Source of the DNA: Pegea sp. RAD2-039
Lineage: Eukaryota > Chordata > Thaliacea > Salpida > Salpidae
NCBI GenBank assembly: GCA_034620365.1
Contig: JAQGEQ010000071.1
Coordinates: 3,782,001-3,846,000 of the forward strand
DNA: 64,000 bases
Direction: 5' to 3'
The notes under the pieces: model-generated
What the model saw: the letters and a program-made list of their open reading frames with translations, nothing else
What the model was told of the DNA's origin: nothing
Databases searched by the model: none
Shown: piece by piece, positions 14,001 to 25,155 of the stretch
How the letters are laid out: every line of letters starts with the position of its first letter
Numbering within the stretch: the stretch's first letter is position 1
Position numbers and translations under genes: made by a program

Positions 14001-17000
14001 ATCTTCATGAAAATATTTGTATTTTATACAAATATATATAAAACATATATATATATTATATATTAAAGATATATTTATTTCATATAATATATTTTTAATA
14101 TTAACAAGGCTGTAATTTGTTCAGTAATTTTATTTAGGTCTTTTTCTAGTAGAACTGTAACACAAGGATGTTATCTCTCAAATAACAATAGAAGAAGCAT
14201 TGCAAAAGAGTTGTAGTTGATTGATTAGCTCAGCTTGAATAACTCAGTCATGGTCAAAATCACTTAAAAGCTTACACTTGTGTAAAAAAGCAGACAGTAC
14301 GCATAGTTTTCTTAAGAGGTAGCCTAATAATTTTTAAATATAGATACCTTACATGGGATTATTTTTAAAACTTCAAACTCATAAAACTATAACTCTTTTT
14401 AATCAGGTAACAAATATAAGTAGATTATTATTTTCTTTTAACTATTTGCATGCTTAAGTCTGAATAAAATAGTGTAGAAATTATTATAAGAAAGAAGCAA
14501 GGATAACTTGTTATTGATAGTGATGGGATAACTGGTTTTGTATTTTAAGTTATAATCATCCACACAGTATATTTTAAACACGCAAAGTACATGGATGCTA
14601 TTTTAAACGTAGAGATAACAATCAGAAGTTAAAAACGTTTCAGTTTTTTATAGTTGCGATAAGAGATTCGTTGACTACTAGTAGAAGGAATGAGTAAAGA
14701 CAGGAAATGCAAATGATTAAAGTAATCAAACATTTCTATGGATCGAACTTCACACTTTATCATTTAGCACTTCTACTGTTTAATAGCTCTTATAAAGACC
14801 ATTTTTCATGTTTATAAATACATTTCCTAATAAGTCTGTTTAAAGAAAGCTTTTAACTTATTTCGACATTCTCAAGTAAAATCAAAACACTATTTCGTTT
14901 TGCTGCTGCCAAATTTGTGATAATTAAAAGCATCATTAGAGATATCTAAACTTTTTCAGTTTTTTCTGCAATTGTTTATTTAGGATTTGAAACCTTTATA
15001 AATTTTTGATAGAAAAATCTAAATGTTCTAAATACAGAAAGCTCAAAATTATGCAAAACACGAATCTATGATTTGATAGTTATGGTTGAGTATAAATATC
15101 TTTTAAATACACATTTGCATAATTATTTTATCTGATAATATCTTAATTACCTAAACTTATTTTTGACAAGAAACATTATAAACATTTAGAAATAAAATTA
15201 AAAGTTCTTGTAAAATAATCAAGGTTAATATAAATACTATAATAAATACATATTCAAGAAAAAAGAAATTATATTCTAAAGAATAGTGAAAATATTCTTG
15301 TAATTCTGAATATAATTCAACATTAAAATTGCAAATGAAAATTGCTCTGATAGCTAACCTGAAAGCAAATGACTATAACTGAAATTGAGATGATTATATA
15401 AATGAAAAAAGATACAATGTAAGCCATTGTATTAGGTTAGCGACATCTCGTTGCAAAAGAGTGACAGGCATAGGTTTAAACATAAAATATTTAATTTTTC
15501 TATCGACTTATTTACATTGTCAAGTAAAACAAAAAGATGGGAAAAATAATTTACTTATTATAAAATACTGATGATATTTAAATTATCTATTTGAACTTTT
15601 AAGTATAAAAATAATTTTCTTTTATCGAGTAATAAATTCAGTTAAGTAATTGATTTAAATGTAATAAATATATTTAACATTTTTGATATATTAACAATTG
15701 TTAATATAAGAAGCAAAACAAAAAATCTAGTTCCATTGGCTGCCTTTCAAATATTCTAACTGTTTATAAGCAGTTTAAAAAAAATCAATCTGAAGAAAGA
15801 AAGAAAAAATTAGAAAATGCTTTGTATGCAAGTTTTAAAATAAATCCTAATCTTTGGCTTTGCGCCAGAAACTGCTTCTAAAATTTTAGTTCTGTCTGTA
15901 AAAATAAGTAGAGTTTTTTGTAGTATATCATTTCCTGGTATAAATTGATCTTAAACTGTTAATGAGTTAACAATAGGATGATAAAATTGTAACAAACTGT
16001 TTTATACTTAATCATATATTAGATAGATCAAATTGATTTTCATTTTATATAAAACCTTCATTCTGAGTTTAAAATTAATTTCAATGCCTCAAACTGCTAG
16101 CTATCAAATTCATTGTTAGTTATGCGTTTTGAAAACTGCAAAATTGTTATTCAATCAGCTGAAACAAAGCAAAACTTATCAAGCTAGAAAAGATAATTCA
16201 TAAATTCTAAATAATAATTCTGAAATTCATAAATGTTCTTATGAATAAAGTAAAGAATTTACACTTGTTCTACTGCTTCCCACTCTATTGCACTTGTTCA
16301 ATTCAAGTTCAGTTGCGGGATTACTTGTTGTGGTTCACTATTTTTCACTTCATTTCACACTGATCAACGCAGAAATTTGAACTTTTATTGAAATTGAAGT
16401 TTAAGTAATTTTTAAAATTTCATTTATCACTGTGAATTTTGAATTAGTTTTTATTTGTAAATTATTTATAAATTTGTTCAAACTCATCAATGTTTTTATT
16501 TCATTCGATTTTAACATTAAGGAGAGTTATTTTTTGTGTGATGAAATAAATTATTTGATAAATTTTCATTCAATCTTTAAATTTATATTATTTAATTCTA
16601 CTTAAGTTTCAACCTTTTCTTGTAAATAAAATAGTTTTGTATTTTTACCTGTTTAATTATGAACTTTTTGAAATATTTCGCCACTTCTAAACGATTTGCT
16701 TCAAATATTTTAAAATTTAATTAATTTTGAGCAAACGTCTAAAAACTTGTTCAAGCTAATTCAAAAAATTTCGAACAAAAATCTATTTGCTTGACTTTTT
16801 TTAATGCTGCAAATTTCAACATCTTTTTCTGATTCCTACAAATTGATTAATAATTTTCTAGCCAGTTTTATTTTCACTGAGTTTATTCTCAAAACATAGA
16901 GTAAAATTGTAATTGACTTTTATTTAACAAAAAATCATTATAAACTGTCTTGCAATAACTATTAAAAATGTTAAAAAATGAACCTTTGACTTTTTATAAT

Positions 17001-20000
17001 TACCATATTTTAATTTTGTGTCTAAAGTTCAAAGAGTAAAGCTCCAAAAATCGTTTTCTGAACACTAAACACCATAGAAGTAGAATTTGTTTGCCTACAG
17101 TTTAATTAAATTTATTTATAGAACTCTTCAGATTTTAAAGACACGAAAAAAACTAATTGGTTGCCAGAAAGTCACTATTACTAGTTAACACGGAATGTAA
17201 AGTTTACGACACAAAACCACTAGACACTTAATTTCTTTAATTAAAATTTTTGACAGTATTTAACAAAAATTTATTTGAAAAAATAAGAATTTTCTTGCAA
17301 TTTTTTCAATACTTTTAAATTATAAACTTTTAAAGTATGAAAATGAACTAGTTGACTATTAACCTGTTATCAAATAAAACTCAACGACCAACAAATTGTA
17401 AAATATTTAAACAAGCAACTATGATGCTTTAAATTTCATGGAGTTACATCAATAACTTTTTATATTTAAATGTAGAAGATTAAGTGATAGCAGTTTTTGG
17501 ATAATCAAAATATTTAGGGTAAGTGATACAGACAGGAATACACCTTCACTTATAAGCGCATTGTTTACTAGTAGCTTTTTTATACTTGGTGTTGATGTTT
17601 AGGTTCTTTCAACTGTTTAAGGTGCTAAAATGATTTAATTGATTGGTGTTAAAGTTTTACCAAAGCAGAAAATGAACCAGTTATGGTAGAGATACAAATA
17701 AGGATTGTATTGCATTGCTAGAAGCTCAACTATAAAGAGAAAGAATTGATTATTTTTAGTTTACATAAAAAATCTAATTTTCCGAAGTAGCTAAAAAAGT
17801 TTGTTTTGTAAAAATCAATACACTTTCATGAATTTTTCAATTTAATAAAAATTTATTTCTTAGTCTTTAAAAAAATTTCAAACATTTTAAAAAACACATA
17901 GTATACAAAAAACAATTTACTTTTGTAATAAAAATTAAAAATGTGACTGAAACTATACTTAAAAAAGTCAAGTGAAAAATAATTGCATTCTTACTTAGTA
18001 CTTAATTAGATCTATGAACACGTTTTTGCTACTTTAGCTTGAATAACCTACTTATTTAATTGTTTAGAATGTTTATAAACAAACTAAGCTTTCTCAAAAT
18101 CAAAAAATTAATAAATCCAAATTAAATTACTCCCTGTAACATACATTGAAAAATATCACTTTTGAATACTTCCTTTTGAATAATGAAATCAAATACTGTT
18201 TTAAACGCTTTATCTTTTGATAAAAAGTAAAATAAAGCTTCACCTATATTCTAAGAATTAAAAAATCAACTTTTTTAACGTTTCTTAAGGTGAATCTAAA
18301 TACTGTTAAATAATATCACTTCAATACAATAGAAATAATGATACTATATAAATGTAAAGTTTCAAGTGCAGTCTGAAATTGAATAAGAAGTAAATAAATA
18401 GAATAGTGCTTAGCTGCATATAAATTTCTTTTTCCGCTTCACTACTTTTTATTTGATAGAAGATATTAAGAACATTTTTGGTATTGAACTAAGAGGCAAT
18501 TATTATGTTAAAACTTAAATAGGTTTCTGTTTATTAAAATCTTGATATTTGAATGAATAAAATACATTTTAAGTATTCTTTAAATACTTTCATAGAAAGA
18601 CAAGATGTAACTAAATTTGAAATTTTTTATTTCATAATTTTTAAGACTATTTATCTAAGACTATTAAGATTTTTATATATAGGAACAAATTCATTTATTC
18701 ATAGGCTTCCTGCTCCAATCATCTACAAAATTCGATGACGTGTATCTACATTTGACATTTGTAAAGCAACATTAGAAGCTTCAAACTAAAAAGCAAACAT
18801 AAGTAAGCAAGTAAGCAATCTTTAACAGTAGGTATAATAAGCCCTAAGTTTATTTACGTAAATTTTACATAAATTAGCTATGAGTACTGATCGCTTTCAT
18901 TGTTCTACATCTTATTTGAGTAAAACACAATACATTAAAAAGCATTTACAACTTGTTTACAACAATTTATTTTCAAGAGAGCTTTTGAACCCAAGTATTT
19001 CTCTAAAATTTTTTAATATTAGCCTTTCTTAAATCTTATGAGACCTCATAACGTTCTTCATTATATCAGCATCGGCAAAATCATGATCAATAAATCCATT
19101 ATAATCGACCATTAATGAAGGGAACTACTATTAAACTAAGCGCTCTATAAAACAGTACGAGTTAATTAAAGATTTGGGTGAAGAATTACCCAATTGAAAT
19201 TAAAAAATTTATAAAATGTTTACTTTTTGGTGCCTGCGTACTCCTGATAATAAGCCCAAAATAAAGTAATCATCGAATTATATATTGTTCAATCGAATGT
19301 GACTTTATAAAAGATTTTTATACAAAATATTATTTAAAATTTATATTTTTTGTCCTGTACAATTTTGTTTAGAGTTTTATGGCTAACACCAAGTAACTTC
19401 AATAGCTGGGAATTAATTATAAAAGTAATCGTTTTTACTAGACTAACCGACTATTTTAAGGTTAAATTAAATTCTAGTCAGACCATAAGTGTCAAAGCTT
19501 AAAAAATTGCTAAATATCTCAATTTAATTTACAACTTAATATAAAATTACGCTTTCGTATAAGGGTATTTTTTGTTGCTTTTACTAAGTTAATTATTTTC
19601 TGAACTAAATTACTTGAATAGTTAAATCGTTTATTTATTTGTTTGTTATTATTTTCTAATCAGTGAATTATATTTGTATATGTATAAAATAAAGGAAATC
19701 GCTTGGATATTTTGGCCTATTTTACTAATATATTCTTTTAATTAAATTATTTACTTAACTAATTGACTTTATTTAATAAAAAGCAATTTATTAACAATTG
19801 AATGTAATTTTAATTAACTGTTTTAAGTATGTTTAGAAAAGTTTTGTTTTATTAAACTTATCAACAGTTTTTTTTAAGATTAATTCTTTTTACAAATGAA
19901 AGATCATTTCTATAAGATTTTTTAAATTTAAGCTTTTATTAATATTGATAATAAACAAATATTTGACAAAAATTATCCAAGTCAAATTTCTTTTAGGTAT

Positions 20001-21156
20001 ATACTTTATTAGCATTTAGTTTTGTACAATTTTAATTATTTCAATTTTTAATTTTGATTGAATGTTCTTCAGCAATATGATAAAAGCTTTGATTTTTTAT
20101 ATTAACAATATTGATTTGACACTAACTTAGAGAATAAAAATAAATCTAAAAATAGTTTATTTGACTTGGTACATTCATCTTTTAAACTTTTTTTCCTAAC
20201 AAAACTAAGTTTAAGATAATGTTTCTTGTTTATTTATTTATTTTGCTAAACACATGGCTACAAGTGAAAAATTATGCAGCTTTTATAGCAAACTAAAAAA
20301 AACTTTTTGAGCTGAAAGATGTAAAAAAAGGTCTTAAGTTTCATTTGGAAATAATAGAAACACTCCAAGGGTATACGTAAAATATGAATTGTGAATCAAA
20401 ATAAGAAAATAAGTGAAAAAATGAAGAAACTGGCAGTTTTATATATCATTAGCTAAGGAAAAACTTATAGAGGTTTTGATTTAGTCTTAAAGGAGGTAAT
20501 AGATTTTGATGTAGTGATGGAGTCAAAAAGTACTTATATTGTTCTTGTTGACTAAGAGTGCTTAGTAAATGTTCATGCTTGTAGTGAGTATTGTTTGAGT
20601 TACCTAATTTTGTGAAGTAATATTTTTATTTTGATTAGTTTAAACTTTTTAGATAAATATGGAGATTATAAAAATTCATTGATGTCATTAATTTATACAA
20701 TAATAAAAGATAAATGATAATCAAGATATTTGAGTATTCAAATGTTTTAAAAACTCTGAAGTTATTGTTTTTTATAATTTTTATCATATTCTAATTTGTA
20801 TTTATGCAAAATTAAACATTAAGTTTTAGAAAATTTGAATAAAATATTATTTAGTAAATTATTCAATGACCATAATCTATCAAAAACTTTTACTAATACT
20901 GATGAAATTAGAATAATTTGTTTAATATTTTTATTTCATGATGAAGAATAATATATATTTCTTATATTTATATAAGTTTCACAAAAATGATGTGCATTAA
21001 TTGAGAAAATTGAGTGAAAATGAGTTTTTCATGAATTATAATTTGTTTTTAATTTAATAATTCAAGTGAGGCAATTACTTTCAGATTACTTTATTTTATA
21101 GCACTTATAGTTCATTTTTTTAAAACTTTTCTATGTTATATGATAACTGATTTAAA
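11048..21156. other. Ten-kilobase gene-poor region between divergent genes
   Basis: This stretch lies between the start of the fucosyltransferase (minus strand) and the start of the DHRS4-like gene (plus strand). It should hold both promoters. Very AT-rich sequence and stop codons in every frame dominate. The only open frames of about 60 codons have biased Phe/Ile/Tyr/Lys composition and no splice context. A TGACGTCA palindrome at 11903-11910, about 0.9 kb upstream of the fucosyltransferase start, is the one clear transcription-factor-like site (CRE type). I see no tRNA-like or transposon-like structure here. Confidence 0.55.
14018..14105. repeat. AT-only low-complexity tract
   Basis: The tract is built of TATATA and ATATTT runs with almost no G or C. 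It is self-complementary and could extrude hairpins, but it is typical simple sequence for this genome. Confidence 0.6.
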
Positions 21157-21963
21157 ATGCTGGGTTCAATATTGTCTAGGTCTTTTTCAAGTTCTGTAAA
21201 AAGTATGGGAAAATTAAGTGGAAAAGTTGCAGTTGTCACCGCATCTACAGATGGTATTGGTTATGCGATTGCTAAAAAGTTAGCTGAAGATGGGGCTCAC
21301 ACTGTAATCAGCAGCAGAAAACAATCTAATGTTGATAGTGCCCTTGAAAAGCTGCGAGCAAATAATTTAAGTGTCTCTGGTACAGCTTGTCATGTAGGTA
21401 AAGCAGAAGATCGTGAGAAACTAATAGATTTTGTTAAACAAGAATATGGTAGTCTTGATATTCTAGTTTCAAATGCTGCTGTAAATCCTTACTTTGGACC
21501 TGTTTTGAATACTCCTGAGGCTGCTTATGATAAAATATTTGATGTCAATGTCAAGGCAACTTTTTTGCTGATAAAAGAGTTTGTACCACTAATGGAATGT
21601 CGACAAAACTCTTCTGTTACAGTTGTATCTTCAATTGGAGGATTTACACCTTTTGATTTGCTTGGTATTTATTCACTCAGTAAAACTGCTTTATTAGGAC
21701 TTACAAAAGTTTTAACAAATGAACTTGCTGCTAAGAATATTCGAATCAATAGCATTTGCCCAGGTGTAGTGAAAACAAAGTTTAGTGGGGCGTTATGGAA
21801 ATCTGATGATGTAGCTAACCACATCCTAGAAAGTGTAGCTTTGAAAAGATTTGCTGAAGCAGATGAGTGTGGTGGAATTGTTTCATTTTTATCATCTGAT
21901 GAAGCAAAGTATATAACTGGAGAAAATATTGTTGTGAGCGGTGGAATGCAGTCTAGACTTTAA
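21157..21963 (+). CDS. DHRS4: DHRS4-like NADPH-dependent carbonyl/retinal reductase (SDR), intronless
   Basis: This single-exon gene encodes 268 residues of the classical short-chain dehydrogenase/reductase fold. The cofactor motif is TASTDGIG at residues 28-35, a variant typical of DHRS4 in place of TGxxxGxG. Also seen are SNAA at 105-108, Asn131, the catalytic Ser159, and Tyr172 and Lys176 in YSLSK. The last three residues are SRL, a type 1 peroxisomal targeting signal also found on vertebrate DHRS4. The first 18 residues are Ser- and basic-rich without acidic residues, like a mitochondrial presequence, so dual targeting is possible. DHRS4 enzymes reduce retinal and other carbonyls using NADPH. 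A second in-frame Met at residue 17 could give a shorter, purely peroxisomal form. The start was chosen as the first ATG of the open frame. It lies 220 bp upstream of the DDIAS-like gene on the same strand. Confidence 0.95.
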   Translation: MLGSILSRSFSSSVKSMGKLSGKVAVVTASTDGIGYAIAKKLAEDGAHTVISSRKQSNVDSALEKLRANNLSVSGTACHVGKAEDREKLIDFVKQEYGSLDILVSNAAVNPYFGPVLNTPEAAYDKIFDVNVKATFLLIKEFVPLMECRQNSSVTVVSSIGGFTPFDLLGIYSLSKTALLGLTKVLTNELAAKNIRINSICPGVVKTKFSGALWKSDDVANHILESVALKRFAEADECGGIVSFLSSDEAKYITGENIVVSGGMQSRL

Positions 21964-22170
21964 TACTTTAATTATAAACTCATTTAATTAGAAGAGATTT
22001 TCTTTAAACTTTTTAATTGTTATTTTAAGATGTATTAAACTGATTATATGTTTACTTGAGAAGTCAAAATGTGTTTTTACTTAAAATCGTTTTGTTTATT
22101 GCTGAGATATATTCATCTAAATCAACAAATTGCTTTTACTTTATTTCTAAATCATATTACATATTAATTT

Positions 22171-22172
22171 AG
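22171..22172 (+). promoter_or_regulatory. 3' splice acceptor in the DDIAS-like leader
   Basis: A pyrimidine-rich stretch followed by ATTAATTTAG ends 11 nt before the start codon at 22184. With the DHRS4-like stop only 220 bp upstream, this is the arrangement expected of a trans-spliced downstream gene, although a short 5'UTR intron is equally possible. Confidence 0.4.
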
Positions 22173-22183
22173 AAAATTATAAA

Positions 22184-23920
22184 ATGAGTGATTGTGAAAG
22201 TACCATCGGTAACATAGTTGATGTAAAACAAAACACTTTTTGGTATTTGGCTTGTTTAGTCTGTAACACAAAAAAACCTTCAAATGAGTAAGTAACTCAA
22301 TTTATTAATTTATTAATTTATAATTTGTTCTTTTTAAAGAAAATGCTTTAAATGTGGAGGACAGAATTTTTCTTATCGTTATCGAGTATGTTTTGATGCT
22401 GACACAAGTTTTGGGGCAATGTCTCTAACTGTATTTGGTAAAAGCCTTGAACGGTATTTTGGAACTACAGCTGCAGATTTTCAAACGTACATTTCTACTT
22501 TACTATCTTTTTTTTGTTTCATAATTAATTATTAACTATTTTTACACCAAATTAAAATAATAAAAGCTGCAATAAGCAGTGCTCAGAGCTTTGTATCATA
22601 TAAATTTTTGGTTTGATAACCAACTACTGATATATGTAGCTATTTCTTATTTGCTACAATTATAAGCTGAAAATTATTAAATATCATCAACCTAATGCAT
22701 TTTGTAACCAAAGTTACAAATTGTAAGTTTATTAATTTAGTACAAGATGCTTTCCATCACCTTTCTCAAATCTTTTAATGTTTGTCACAAGAACACATTT
22801 TGAGCAAACTATTTAAATGTTTATGTATCTTTTGAAGCACTACTAATAGGTCTTTCATGTTAACAATGTTTATTCTAACTTCTATTCTTGGTTGTAGACA
22901 ACTATCAAGCTCTAATGTGACTAATGATGAGTTTAAGTTATCAGTTCAGAAATATTTTGTTGGCTCTACATTAATGCTCGACCAAAAAGTAAGTTCAATA
23001 AAAGATTTCTTCAAAATGAGATTGATTATTAGGATATTTCAATTTTATTTATCTTATGAAGTACATTCAATCCAGCTTCTACATGTAATCAAGAAGAAGA
23101 AGAAGTCATCTTCGTTTACGAGCTCATTCTGTACTAAGGAACTAAATCTTGTTGATGCTTCTTCCACGACACTTTTAGATAGTTTCAAACAAATTAAAGA
23201 GTTTAAAGAGTTTTCTTTTGATGTTTCAGCATTATTCAGACTTTCTACTTCCGGTAAATCTCTCCCACCTGAATCCAAAGACTTTTTTTTACGTTTAACT
23301 TCTATTTTTCAGAAGAAACTTCATCAACAAGTCGATTACCGTCTTATCAAAGTCATCTTCTAGAAGCTTCCAAGCATCAGTTAGACTTCTCTAATCTCAT
23401 CACTGATGAGAGAAAAGTCTTTCTTCAAGATACATTCATCAAAGAGCTTCTACGTCAGACTTCTTTTGAGATGTCATCACGTGATCTGGTCTCTACCTCA
23501 GCAACTAATAATTCTTCTCAATTAAATGATGTTTCAAGAGTCAATCATAATCAGAGTTTATCAGAAAACTCGAAGCAATTGATTCAAATCACCAAAAAAG
23601 ACTCGGAAGTGATGACGTCACAGTCCCTCAAGAACCGCTTGTGCAGCGAAAGTTCAGAATTCGAAGATTTTTTATTTTTTAAAAATCAAATAAAAGTTTT
23701 CAGTACTCCAAAAGTTCTCTCAGAGAGAAAGATCAGTTTGAAGCGGAAACTTGAGGAAGATAAGGATCTTTGTGATCTTAAATCGTGTCTCTCGTTTGAC
23801 TTGCTGCCGGTCAAAGTAGGCAAGAGTGACGTCAAAGATGAACTTTCTAAAGATTTTAGTTTATCAGAAGATTCAGTGGATTTATTTCCTGATAATTCCG
23901 AAGATGTATCTTGTAGTTAA
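22184..23920 (+). CDS. DDIAS/Noxin-like protein with RPA-type zinc-ribbon OB domain
   Basis: The exons are 22184-22287, 22340-22486, 22898-22988, 23076-23253 and 23313-23920, giving 375 residues with phase agreeing at each junction. The N-terminal part, to about residue 115, looks like the replication factor A C-terminal OB fold found in DDIAS (Noxin). A zinc ribbon is formed by Cys24/Cys27 and Cys37/Cys40. It is followed by YRYRV, LTVFGKSLERYFG and, in exon 3, KYFVG, all at the expected spacing. DDIAS is an anti-apoptotic, DNA-damage-linked protein in vertebrates; single-stranded DNA binding is inferred from the fold. The rest is low in hydrophobics, rich in Ser, Lys and Asp, and probably disordered, ending in an acidic DSVDLFPDNSEDVS tail. 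It is much shorter than vertebrate DDIAS (roughly 1,000 residues). Introns 1, 3 and 4 are only 52, 87 and 59 nt. The exon 4 boundaries are the least certain part. Confidence 0.8.
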
Positions 23921-24760
23921 TGATTAAATTGTTGTCTTATTTTTTTTACTTTTTTATTTAAGAATGAATGATAAATTAATCAACATTTTATAAATTGTTT
24001 TTTTATTTCTGTTTTTCTTCACTGCCTTTTATGAATTTCAAAGTAAAATTTTCAATTTAGACTTTTTATCAGGTTCATTAAGCTCTAAACATTTTCAAAA
24101 TGGTTTCATCTGCTAGAGTTCTTCATACCGTTGTTACTGACATAACTTTTTACCATAAAAAAATAGGTTTAGGATCACTTTCCTAGTTTGTCAACTGTGA
24201 TCTTTATAAACATCACTTTTATAGAGCTAACTGTAATCTAAAACAACTGAAATTTGAATCACAAAACGAAGCTATAAATTTATAAAGTTTTACTCCATGT
24301 TAAAGAAAGTTGTTAAGATGTAAACTACGTCAATAACCCTTAGTCTTGCTTCAAAATTGCAAAAGTTTCAGTATTGATGATAGTAGTTAGGATTTTATAA
24401 AAGAATTTTTATTTATATCAGTATGTATTGATTCCACTTGAACAGTTGCCAAGTATCTTTATTATAAAGAGCCAAAGTTTAAATGGAAGCTATAGCTTGA
24501 AGTATTTTTCGTTATATTCAAAGCTAACACAGAATTGTAAAGCTATACTTTGATCATTAGTATAACTTACTTATGCCAACATCAACTTTCATCGTATTTC
24601 TATTTATTAAAAGAAACATAGTTTCTTTATCACAAATTGGTGGTTATGATAGAGTAGTTAACCTTGAGTATATCAAATATTACTGTCTGAAATGGGTCAG
24701 AATTTGAGCATACTTAAACGTTATATATTTTATAAATGTTTTTATAATCATTTATTTTTG
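23921..24760. other. Intergenic sequence downstream of the DDIAS-like gene
   Basis: This is AT-rich sequence without a convincing reading frame. It should contain the 3'UTR of the DDIAS-like gene. I see no structured RNA or repeat before the SINE that begins at about 24761. Confidence 0.5.
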
Positions 24761-25155
24761 AGCTGCTTCGGCCACGCATACGACCATGCATACTATATCT
24801 GCGTTTTTTGCCAGAGTAGAGATTATAGAGATCTAATTGTTGCTCATGCAGCAGAATTCCACTTTTCACGCCAAAAAGGTATTCAGCGCAGCAAACGCAC
24901 TGATGCATCTACGCCCGGTTGGCATCGCAGGGGCTTCCAGAATGACACTGAAAACTAAACTGCCTACTGGCTCCAACTCTGACTCTCAATTGAAAGTTTT
25001 ACGTGTCCTAGAAGTTTTGACATAATCCAGACTCACAGGGCCTTTCTACCCGCGGTTTTCTATGAAATTTTTCTTGTCGTAAATGACCACCTAGGCTCGA
25101 ACCTGGAACCTTCAGCCGGTACACGGGTATGGTAACCGTTACACCATGATGTTTT
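24761..25155 (-). repeat. Composite tRNA-derived SINE-like element with GC-richer body
   Basis: On the minus strand the element begins with a tRNA-like head at 25155-25083. The A box is TGGTGTAACGG (complement of 25136-25146) and the B box GGTTCGAGCC sits within the complement of 25094-25105. The two acceptor arms do not pair, so this is not a working tRNA gene. About 320 bp of body follows, clearly richer in G and C than the surroundings, running to about 24761, where the sequence turns AT-rich abruptly. A tRNA head joined to a long unique body is the layout of SINEs with a conserved central domain. I cannot assign it to a named superfamily. Short open frames inside it on both strands are not gene-like. 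Confidence 0.6.

Noticed and set aside
18553-18738. 61-codon plus-strand frame
   Set aside because: Same AT-driven composition, isolated in the gene-poor region.
24761-24860. Faint resemblance to U6 snRNA or 5S rRNA (GCTTCGGC, GCATACGACCAT)
   Set aside because: Only short words match and the order and spacing of either RNA are not kept; the sequence is better explained as part of the SINE body.
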